Source: Bacteroidales bacterium (GTDB lineage Bacteria; Bacteroidota; Bacteroidia; Bacteroidales; UBA932). From it: a stretch of 8,725 nt of DNA. Positions 1 through 5,335 of the stretch are shown one piece after another. Every line of letters starts with the position of its first letter. Position 1 is the first letter of the stretch. Under the pieces are notes generated by a model that did not search any database, had not been told where the DNA came from, and saw nothing but the letters and a program-made list of their open reading frames with translations. The position numbers and the translations under genes were made by a program. The stretch spans positions 1 through 8,725 of the forward strand of contig JAFWPT010000107.1 of NCBI GenBank assembly GCA_017509375.1. The letters run 5' to 3'.

Positions 1-475
1 AGTATGCGTAAGCGCGGTATGTCAGGGCCTGGGCCTTGATGTAAGCGCGCTCGCCTTCAGTGCCTTCAGCCTCATCAATGGTCTTGATGATGGTGTTGGC
101 GTTGCCGATCAGCATATAGTAGTAGTACCAGGCATAAGTGTCGAGATTACGGGTATTGTTAAGGAACGTGTTACCCGTCGCATCGCTCTGGAAGCCGGTT
201 GAGTTACCCTTCATCAGGTTGTTGCCGAGGTACTCGCCGTAATAGAGGCGGACGGTACCTTCACCGTTGTAGCCCTGTCCGTATGCGCCGTACTGGCGGT
301 GCATCAGCTTGCCGAGGCCGTTGACGGCCACGGCTGCAGCGTCGGTCGTCCCGAGGATAATGTCCGGCGAGGTGCTGCTGGTCGGATAGGTATCCAGATA
401 GTCCTTTGAGCAGCCGAAAGAGACGATAACTGCAAGGGCAAGTGCTATGATTGAAAATCTTTTCATATTCGTCAT
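1..475 (-). CDS. SusD-like outer-membrane nutrient-binding lipoprotein, N-terminal 158 codons (susD-1, partial)
   Basis: The gene starts on the minus strand at 475 and runs off the left edge, so only its N-terminal third or so is seen. The product opens MTNMKRFSIIALALAV and has a hydrophobic signal segment ending in a lipobox-like SFGC (Cys22). It continues SKDYLDTYPT, the usual start of mature SusD lipoproteins, whose charged residues after the Cys suit surface export. Further on, YYYMLIGNANTII and AYIKAQALTYRAYAY match the helical TPR-like part of SusD proteins. SusD proteins cap SusC channels at the cell surface and capture glycans or peptides; the substrate cannot be told here. The start lies 13 nt after the susC-1 stop, so the two are very likely cotranscribed. 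A second in-frame ATG at codon 4 (464-466) could be the true start, because MKRF is a more typical signal-peptide opening. The first 91 bases are identical to those of susD-2. Confidence 0.93.
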   Translation of the reverse strand, partial: MTNMKRFSIIALALAVIVSFGCSKDYLDTYPTSSTSPDIILGTTDAAAVAVNGLGKLMHRQYGAYGQGYNGEGTVRLYYGEYLGNNLMKGNSTGFQSDATGNTFLNNTRNLDTYAWYYYYMLIGNANTIIKTIDEAEGTEGERAYIKAQALTYRAYAY

Positions 476-503
476 ATTTTAGCTTGCATTAAAGATTGAC
501 CTT
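385..503 (-). repeat. Long perfect inverted repeat at susC end/susD start, left copy
   Basis: On the minus strand, from the fifth-last sense codon of susC-1 through the intergenic gap into susD-1 codon 30, the sequence is identical to 8607-8725. The match is at least 119 bp and ends only because the window ends on the other side. Silent positions and the 13-nt gap are included. Confidence 0.9.
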
Positions 504-3500
504 TACGCCGACAGTAGCGACGCGCGGAATATTGACATAAGAACCGTAGATAAGTCCGCTCCAGGCCTGCTGGGGGTTCATGCCCCTCTTTGCGGTGAAG
601 GACCAGAGGTTATCAACGGATGCGCTGAGTACCAGACCATTCAGTCCCATTCTGCTGATCGTCCGTCTGGGGAAGGTATAAGCGAAGTTGACGTTCTTGA
701 TGGTCAGGTAGTTGCCGCTTACAAGGAAACGGGTCGAAGTAGCGTTGCTGTAGGTGTTGTAGAATCCGTCGATACGGGGGATGCCGGCCGGGTCGATACG
801 GTCGGGCGAATCGGCAGTCATACCTGCGGGAGCCTCGCTCCAGGAGTTGAGGAGGTCGATGTGATAAGCGTGGGGCCCCACTCCGACGGACATCAGGTCC
901 TGATATGCATAGTCGAGGCACTTGCTGCCAAGGGCATAGGAGAACAGTGCGGAGAGGGTGAAGTTCTTGACGCGGAGGGAGGTATTGAAGTTACCGTAAA
1001 CCTTCGGAAGAGAACTGCCACCCCAGTCACGCTTGGCGTAGGTAGTGTGAGTGACATACTCCTTGCCGTCGATTACGACACGGTATTCCTCGGGGACTAT
1101 GGTCTTTTCGACCTCGTCGAAGCTGGAGCTGACATCGTGGGTCTCCTCGTACTTTTGCTGATTCCAGACCTTGCCCATCTTGTTCTCCTCGAGGATGTAG
1201 TAGTCCTCATCGTTGATAGCGTAGAGCGCCAGGCCTGTCAGCTGGTCCACGCCGATGAACTGGTAGAGGTTCCAGTCATAGATGCCGTGGCCCTCGGCCC
1301 AGAGCTTGGTGCCGCTGCGCATGGCGTTCTGCATGCCGTCATAGTTGTAGATGTCGGCCTCGGGGAGCTTGAGGATGGTGTTCTTCATCCAGGTAGCGTT
1401 GACACCGAAATTCCAGGTAACCTCGCGGGTCTTGATGATGTCCACGTCGATGCTTGTCTCGACACCGATGTTGCGAACCGAACCGATGTTCTTGGTGGTA
1501 GCGGTGGTGACGCTGCTGCCGGAGATACCGCCGACGGAGGTCGGGTGCTCGACATCGAAGAGCAGGTCGTGGGTGGTCTTGTTGAAGAACTCGAAAGTGA
1601 AGTTCAAGCGGTCGAACATACGGCCTTCGATAGCCGTGCTGAAGGAGTTCTCCGCCTCCCAGACGAGGTCCGGAGCTTCGTTCTGAGTCTTGTAGGAAGC
1701 TGCACTTCCGCCGTACTTGGAGCCGAGTCCGTAGAGGGCCATGTAACCATAGTAACCGACGGAAGCGTCGTTACCGACCTGACCGTATGATGCGCGGATG
1801 CGCAGATTATCTATCCAGGAGACGTTCTTCATGAACTCTTCCTTGCTGATGACCCAGGTTGCACCCGCGGACCAGAAGTTACCCCAGCGGTAATCCCTGT
1901 GGAAACGTGAGGAACCGTCGCGGCGGAAACTTCCCTCGAGGAAGTACTTGTTAATGTAGTCGTATTTGACGCGTGAAAGATAACTCTCGAGGCGGTAGCC
2001 GCTCTGGTAACCTTCCATCGAAGTCATGGAATTGAGATTGTCGAGCTCTATACCGCCCGGCAGGGTCTGGTCCTGCTTGTAGAGGTAGGTGTACTCGTAC
2101 TGGTAGTAGTAGTTCTCGTGGCCTGCGAGGGCTTCCAGGGTGTGGTCGCCGAACTCGCGATGCCAGTTGAGCAGCTGCTGGAACGTGTAGTTCGTGTAGA
2201 GGTAGTCGGTACGGCTGGTACGACCGTTTGCGCCGCGGCCGTCACCGATGATTGCGTTGTTGTAGGTGCGGGTCTTGTCAGTGCGCAGGCCGAGGTCGCC
2301 CTTGATCGAGAAGGTGAAGTCCTTCAGGAAGGTGATGTCGGCATAAGCCTGTGCATTGGTGGTGACGCGCTGGTTGTAGCGGGTGTCAAGCTGGGCCTCC
2401 CAGATGGCGCAACGGGCGTTGTACTGGGGTCGGCCGTAGAGCTCGCCGACATCGTACTGTTTCTGGCCGTTATCGTCGAGCATGTAGGTGCCGTCCGGGT
2501 TGTGCATGAAGACCGGATAGATAGGAGCCATCACGTGTGCCTGATACAGAGGGTTGGCAAATGTGGTGCTGCCGGTACTGCGGTAATTCCGGCCCTGCCA
2601 GGATGCGCTGATGTTGGCGCCGGCCTTCAGCCACTTCAGGGGAGAGATGCTGACGTTTGCGCGGCCGCTCCAGCGAAAGAAGTCCGAATTGATGGTCTGG
2701 CCTTCCTCGTCGAGGTAGCCAAGTGAGAAATAGTAGTTGCTTTTGCTGGACGCTCCGCTTCCGCTCACGTTGTAGTCCTGACGGTAACCGATGCGCATCG
2801 CGTGAGCCCACCAGTCGAGGTCGTCATAACCGCTGCGGATGTTGGCTGCATAGTTGAACTTGCCGTCTGCGTCGAAGAGCGCCTCGGTGGGAACGTCGAA
2901 GATGTTGTACTCACCGATGTAGGTAAGGATATTGGTGCGGACGTCCGCTATGGCCTGTTCCCTGGTCATGCCGGCGCTGCTCATCAGGTTGTTCATATAA
3001 CCCGTGAAGAATACCTGCATGAAGTCCTTTGCATCGACCTTGTCGTACTCGGGGAGTGCGCGGGTATAGATACCCTGGTTGATGCTAAGGGAGAGTCCGG
3101 CCCTGTCGCTCTTGCCGCGCTTGGTGGTGATGAGGATGACGCCGTTGGATGCGCGGTTGCCGTAGAGGGCTGCGGAGGTCGCATCCTTCAGGACGGTAAG
3201 GCTCTCGATATCGTTGGGGTTGATATCACGCATGTTGCCGCTCATCGGAACACCATCGACGACATACAGGGGAGAGTTTTCGCCAGTGACCGAACCGATA
3301 CCGCGGATGCGGAGGCCGGCACTGTCGCCAGGGTCACCGCCGGGAATGGCGAGGACACCGGTAACGGTACCGTCGAGTGCTGTCGAGACGTTGCTGATGG
3401 GGCGTTTTTCGATGGCGTCGCTACGGACCGTGCTGATAGCGCCGGTCACGGACTCACGCCTTGCCACACCGTATGCCACGACGATCGTCTCTTCGAGCAT

Positions 3501-3803
3501 CTCGGAACCCGGGGCGAGGATGACATTAATGATTGTGCGCCCCTCGACTGCAACCTCCTGGGTCGTGTAACCTACGGAGCTGACGACGAGGGTGGCATTC
3601 TTTGCTACTGCAAGGGTATAATTACCGTCAATGTCGGTAGCGACACCTATTGAAGTACCCTTGACGACGACGGATGCGAACGGAACTGGATCCCCCGTAG
3701 CGCCATCCGTGACAATACCTTTTACCGTGATGTCCTGTGCGAACGCCGTGTTTCCGAAGAACATCGTGGCAAGTAATGCCAGAATAAGTCCTGATTTCTT
3801 CAT
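489..3803 (-). CDS. SusC/RagA-family TonB-dependent outer-membrane transporter (susC-1)
   Basis: This 1104-residue protein is of normal SusC length. Residues 1-22 form a signal peptide cut after AFA. Residues 25-98 are a carboxypeptidase-regulatory-like beta-sandwich (VKGIVTDGATGDPVPFASV, later GYTTQEV). A TonB-box-like EETIVVAYG lies at 104-112. The plug follows to about 231, with LYVVDGVP (179-186) and the SusC signature NDIESLTVLKDATSAALYG (197-215). The rest is beta-barrel, ending VGVKVNL. With SusD it should form a lidded pump that imports a glycan or peptide using TonB energy; the substrate is unknown. The stop is 13 nt before susD-1. No TAnnTTTG element points at this gene within the short gap before its ATG. 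The upstream neighbour is the recombinase, whose stop is 14 nt away on the same strand. It is about 90% identical to susC-2 with no gaps. I infer it is the currently unpromoted alternative of the pair. Confidence 0.96.
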   Translation of the reverse strand: MKKSGLILALLATMFFGNTAFAQDITVKGIVTDGATGDPVPFASVVVKGTSIGVATDIDGNYTLAVAKNATLVVSSVGYTTQEVAVEGRTIINVILAPGSEMLEETIVVAYGVARRESVTGAISTVRSDAIEKRPISNVSTALDGTVTGVLAIPGGDPGDSAGLRIRGIGSVTGENSPLYVVDGVPMSGNMRDINPNDIESLTVLKDATSAALYGNRASNGVILITTKRGKSDRAGLSLSINQGIYTRALPEYDKVDAKDFMQVFFTGYMNNLMSSAGMTREQAIADVRTNILTYIGEYNIFDVPTEALFDADGKFNYAANIRSGYDDLDWWAHAMRIGYRQDYNVSGSGASSKSNYYFSLGYLDEEGQTINSDFFRWSGRANVSISPLKWLKAGANISASWQGRNYRSTGSTTFANPLYQAHVMAPIYPVFMHNPDGTYMLDDNGQKQYDVGELYGRPQYNARCAIWEAQLDTRYNQRVTTNAQAYADITFLKDFTFSIKGDLGLRTDKTRTYNNAIIGDGRGANGRTSRTDYLYTNYTFQQLLNWHREFGDHTLEALAGHENYYYQYEYTYLYKQDQTLPGGIELDNLNSMTSMEGYQSGYRLESYLSRVKYDYINKYFLEGSFRRDGSSRFHRDYRWGNFWSAGATWVISKEEFMKNVSWIDNLRIRASYGQVGNDASVGYYGYMALYGLGSKYGGSAASYKTQNEAPDLVWEAENSFSTAIEGRMFDRLNFTFEFFNKTTHDLLFDVEHPTSVGGISGSSVTTATTKNIGSVRNIGVETSIDVDIIKTREVTWNFGVNATWMKNTILKLPEADIYNYDGMQNAMRSGTKLWAEGHGIYDWNLYQFIGVDQLTGLALYAINDEDYYILEENKMGKVWNQQKYEETHDVSSSFDEVEKTIVPEEYRVVIDGKEYVTHTTYAKRDWGGSSLPKVYGNFNTSLRVKNFTLSALFSYALGSKCLDYAYQDLMSVGVGPHAYHIDLLNSWSEAPAGMTADSPDRIDPAGIPRIDGFYNTYSNATSTRFLVSGNYLTIKNVNFAYTFPRRTISRMGLNGLVLSASVDNLWSFTAKRGMNPQQAWSGLIYGSYVNIPRVATVGVKVNL

Positions 3804-3822
3804 AAGATGATTTTTGGTTAAT
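3775..3822 (-). repeat. Inverted repeat around the susC start codons, left copy
   Basis: Read on the minus strand, 48 bp around the susC-1 ATG match 5288-5335 with two mismatches (46/48). The longest exact runs are ATTAACCAAAA and the 19 bases that include TCATCTTATGAAG. The match includes untranslated bases, and the recombinase stop codon lies inside it. It could simply be left from duplication, or be a second place where the two genes exchange promoters. Confidence 0.7.
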
Positions 3823-4996
3823 GGGAAAATTTATTGATGGGTGTAAGGATACTTTTGATATATTTGGCGTCAATTTTTGAAATTTTCTTTTTCTGCTCTT
3901 TGTTACTATTCTCTTTAACATTCCGGGCAAGCCTATTCTCCGAAACAACCTCTACTGACCCTGAGAACCCAGCTTTGTGATAAAAGTTAGGGTTTGTAAC
4001 CGAACCGTTGCGGCCAACGGTCCAGGACTCGAAAATACCCATCAGATTGTCTTTGCTGGAGCAGCAGATATAGCGCCTGAAAGCCATGGTGCTGCGATGT
4101 CCGCTGATCGAGCGGATCTGCATTTCGGTCAGCCTGCCTTCGAGATAGAGGTTGGTGATGAAGCTGCGGCGCGCAGTGTGCGAGGAGACGAGGTTGCACT
4201 TCGGCGCGATGCTGGTGACCTGCCGCCCGCCGATGCGCTCTTCTATTTTGACCGTCTCGCCGATGCCGGCCATACGGCAAATCAACTTGATATCGTGGTT
4301 GAGGGACGAGGCCTTCACCGCAGGAAGCCTCCCGTTCCAACGGGCGAGGATTTGCATTACCTCCGGATATAATATAGGTATATATACTTCCGCGCCTGTC
4401 TTTTTCTGCCGCAGGCGGAATGCGAACCGCAGCTGCCCGTTCACCTTGAAAGAAAGGATATCCTCGGATGAGAGGCGGCAGTAGTCGGAAAACCGCTGCC
4501 CGGTCCAGCATCCGACCAGGAAAACATCCCGCGAGCGGACGAGCCCGCTGCCGGGCGGCAGTTCCAGCGAAGCTATGCGAAGAATCTCATCTTCATTGAG
4601 ATACACCTTCTTCGCTTCGGTTATTTCCTTGACCGTAACCGAATAATCCTGCAGGCCGCGAAGCGGACTTTCCAGAATTCCGTCGCGGTAGGCCGCACTC
4701 ATGGCGGCCTTGAACAGGGCGACGATCAGCGAACGCGTGCTGTCCCGGTACCGGCGCGTATCACAATAATTCAGCAGATTGTTGAGATCCTCGAGGCGAA
4801 GAGCCGAAATTTTTTTTTCTTTTTTCACGGTCGAGCAGTAGTCGCCCCAGAGGCGGCCGAACTTCTCCCAGGAAGCAATCGCACTTTCAGAATAGGGGTA
4901 ACCCCTGAAGAGAAGGCGTTGCTCTTTCATCGCCGTGATTCGTCTTTCAATAAAAAGAGAGAGGGTCAATCCCTTTTTTTTGTAAAATAATTTCAT
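3818..4996 (-). CDS. Tyrosine site-specific recombinase, probable DNA invertase of this locus
   Basis: The protein has 392 residues. Residues about 38-112 form an N-terminal SAM-like core-binding domain (SAIASWEKFGRLWGDYC). The catalytic domain follows, with the expected residues visible: Arg168 (TGQRFSD), Lys198/199 (RQKKTG beta-hairpin), His273 and Arg276 (SSHTARRSF), His300 (ISGHRS) and nucleophile Tyr309 (FRRYICC). I see no long arm-binding domain, so it resembles the compact invertases of Bacteroidetes phase variation more than element integrases. The start could be M1 (4996) or M23 (4928-4930, MKEQRLLFRG); the first 22 residues are basic and not clearly domain-like. The fold should end near residue 330. 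The remaining ~60 residues are Lys/Asn-rich and come from AT-rich DNA (about 28% GC in 3841-3900), like a translated leader. Codons 333-337 (VTNPN) are the 15-bp repeat also found at 5167-5181. Its stop TAA lies inside the sequence shared by the two susC start regions, 14 nt before susC-1. Confidence 0.93.
   Translation of the reverse strand: MKLFYKKKGLTLSLFIERRITAMKEQRLLFRGYPYSESAIASWEKFGRLWGDYCSTVKKEKKISALRLEDLNNLLNYCDTRRYRDSTRSLIVALFKAAMSAAYRDGILESPLRGLQDYSVTVKEITEAKKVYLNEDEILRIASLELPPGSGLVRSRDVFLVGCWTGQRFSDYCRLSSEDILSFKVNGQLRFAFRLRQKKTGAEVYIPILYPEVMQILARWNGRLPAVKASSLNHDIKLICRMAGIGETVKIEERIGGRQVTSIAPKCNLVSSHTARRSFITNLYLEGRLTEMQIRSISGHRSTMAFRRYICCSSKDNLMGIFESWTVGRNGSVTNPNFYHKAGFSGSVEVVSENRLARNVKENSNKEQKKKISKIDAKYIKSILTPINKFSH
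3986..4000 (-). repeat. 15-bp inverted repeat, left copy (candidate crossover site)
   Basis: Read on the minus strand this is GTTACAAACCCTAAC, a perfect match to 5167-5181 in opposite orientation. It is a partial palindrome, GTTA-N7-TAAC, the shape expected of a tyrosine-recombinase core: two short arms around a 7-bp spacer. The bases on both sides differ from the other copy, as expected when only the crossover core is shared. It lies inside the recombinase frame, encoding VTNPN (333-337). Just inside it on the minus strand is a 6-bp hairpin, CCGTTG-GCCG-CAACGG (4020-4005). Confidence 0.65.
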
Positions 4997-5037
4997 GGCT
5001 TTTCAAAGAAAAATAGTATTTCAAAAGAAAAAATATC

Positions 5038-5045
5038 TATATTTG
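5038..5045 (+). promoter_or_regulatory. Bacteroidetes -7 promoter element toward susC-2
   Basis: TATATTTG fits the Bacteroidetes sigma-factor -7 consensus TAnnTTTG exactly. The region where a -33 TTTG would sit (around 5015-5022) reads TAGTATTTC, so the -33 match is weak. That suggests help from an activator or generally AT-rich upstream DNA. The predicted start is about 5051-5055. It points at susC-2, and would point at susC-1 if the segment inverted. Confidence 0.6.
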
Positions 5046-5061
5046 TAGTTAATCATAACTA
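5046..5061. promoter_or_regulatory. Palindrome over the predicted transcription start (operator candidate)
   Basis: TAGTTA-ATCA-TAACTA is a 6-bp inverted repeat with a 4-bp spacer, directly after the -7 element and covering the predicted start site. Its inner part, GTTA-N4-TAAC, recurs at 5116-5127, and a GTTA-N7-TAAC form is the 15-bp repeat. A repressor or the recombinase itself could bind here. Confidence 0.4.
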
Positions 5062-5062
5062 G

Positions 5063-5107
5063 GCCAGGTATGCCGTGTGCATCCCTGGCGGTTGGGATTT
5101 TTATTTT
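5063..5107 (+). terminator. Leader hairpins resembling an attenuator
   Basis: Two overlapping stems can form in the transcript. The first is GCCAGG (5063-5068) with CCTGGC (5084-5089), extended inside by ATGC/GCAT around the loop CGTGT. The second is ATCCC (5081-5085) with GGGAT (5094-5098), followed at once by TTTTATTTT (5099-5107), a terminator-like arrangement. They share bases 5081-5089, so only one can form at a time, as in antiterminator/terminator pairs. The terminator stem is only 5 bp, so termination may be weak. Confidence 0.4.
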
Positions 5108-5114
5108 GGTTTAA
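5070..5114 (+). CDS. Possible 14-residue leader peptide
   Basis: An ATG inside the first leader hairpin opens a frame reading MPCASLAVGIFILV and then TAA. It begins about 15-20 nt after the predicted transcription start and crosses both competing hairpins, so its translation could influence which one forms. There is no recognisable ribosome site, but these are often absent in Bacteroidetes. A frame this short can easily arise by chance. Confidence 0.2.
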   Translation: MPCASLAVGIFILV

Positions 5115-5115
5115 C

Positions 5116-5127
5116 GTTATTAATAAC
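5116..5127. repeat. 12-bp perfect palindrome
   Basis: GTTATTAATAAC is its own reverse complement and has the form GTTA-N4-TAAC, like 5048-5059. It lies 40 bp before the right 15-bp site and could be a protein-binding site. Confidence 0.45.
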
Positions 5128-5166
5128 AATACATAGCAGGTTTGCCGCAACGACAAAACAGCAGCA

Positions 5167-5181
5167 GTTACAAACCCTAAC
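5167..5181 (+). repeat. 15-bp inverted repeat, right copy (candidate crossover site)
   Basis: GTTACAAACCCTAAC lies in the leader of susC-2, 125 nt before its ATG. It is the perfect inverted partner of 3986-4000. A further 9-bp match, GCCGCAACG, lies on the inner side of both copies (5144-5152 here, 4014-4006 on the minus strand), at 14 nt and 5 nt from the core respectively. That may be an accessory site or chance. Confidence 0.65.
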
Positions 5182-5226
5182 GCGCAGAAAGCGCGATAAG
5201 ACGTATCGAGAAGTACCGTTCCGGTA
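5181..5226 (+). other. Two small hairpins in the susC-2 leader
   Basis: CGCGC-AGAAA-GCGCG (5181-5195) directly abuts the 15-bp site, and TACCG-TTC-CGGTA lies at 5214-5226. Neither is followed by a T-run, so they are not obvious terminators. In the flipped orientation the first would lie at the end of the recombinase frame, just before its new stop at 5197-5199. Confidence 0.4.
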
Positions 5227-5287
5227 ACAACTTGCTACAAAGAGCGTTCCAGACTTTCAAGAGACACTAGAATCAACCTATATTCCT

Positions 5288-5335
5288 ATTAACCAAAAGT
5301 CATCTTATGAAGAAATCAAGACTTATTCTGGCATT
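5288..5335 (+). repeat. Inverted repeat around the susC start codons, right copy
   Basis: This is the partner of 3775-3822 (46/48 identical, mismatches at 5299 and 5319). It spans 19 bp of leader and the first 29 bases of susC-2. Upstream of it the two leaders share only scattered words, such as ACAAAGAGC. Confidence 0.7.

Larger units (their letters stand above)
3986..5181. other. Predicted invertible segment carrying recombinase and promoter
   Basis: The segment is bounded by two perfect 15-bp inverted copies of GTTACAAACCCTAAC. It contains the catalytic part of the recombinase and the only good Bacteroidetes-type -7 element of the intergenic region (5038-5045). As drawn, the promoter faces susC-2. 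If the segment were flipped, the promoter would face susC-1 and the recombinase would end at a stop codon at 5197-5199. SusC/SusD switching by tyrosine recombinases is established in B. fragilis; these exact boundaries are my inference. Confidence 0.6.
4997..5306 (+). promoter_or_regulatory. Divergent intergenic region and long susC-2 leader
   Basis: This 310-bp stretch has no substantial reading frame. It separates the recombinase (minus) from susC-2 (plus). From left to right it holds an AT-rich promoter zone (4997-5062), a strong hairpin followed by a T-rich run (5063-5107), a 12-bp palindrome (5116-5127), the 15-bp recombination-like repeat (5167-5181), and two small hairpins: CGCGC-AGAAA-GCGCG (5181-5195) and TACCG-TTC-CGGTA (5214-5226). 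If transcription begins near 5051-5055 the untranslated leader is about 250 nt, long enough for post-initiation control. For the recombinase, the minus strand of 5000-5035 has TTTCTTTG and TTCTTTTG as weak -7 candidates only. Confidence 0.75.

Noticed and set aside
3849..3872. E. coli-like promoter on the minus strand before susC-1 (TTGACG, 16 bp, TATCCT)
   Set aside because: Bacteroidetes primary sigma factors use TTTG and TAnnTTTG elements, not -35/-10 boxes of this type. The region is AT-rich, so a match is easily found by chance.
3818..3985. A separate functional C-terminal domain in the recombinase tail
   Set aside because: The last ~55 residues are low-complexity Lys/Asn-rich, come from DNA of about 28% GC in 3841-3900, and follow directly after the 15-bp site. 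Translated leader is the simpler explanation.
3987..4511. Frames overlapping the recombinase in other frames and strands (for example 3977-4372 plus, 3987-4511 minus)
   Set aside because: The recombinase frame has the complete catalytic set; the others have no recognisable domain and are shadows.
4997..5306. CRISPR array, tRNA or mobile-element ends in the intergenic region
   Set aside because: There are no regularly spaced direct repeats, no cloverleaf and no transposase or target-site duplication. The recombinase is the compact invertase type with no other mobility genes beside it.
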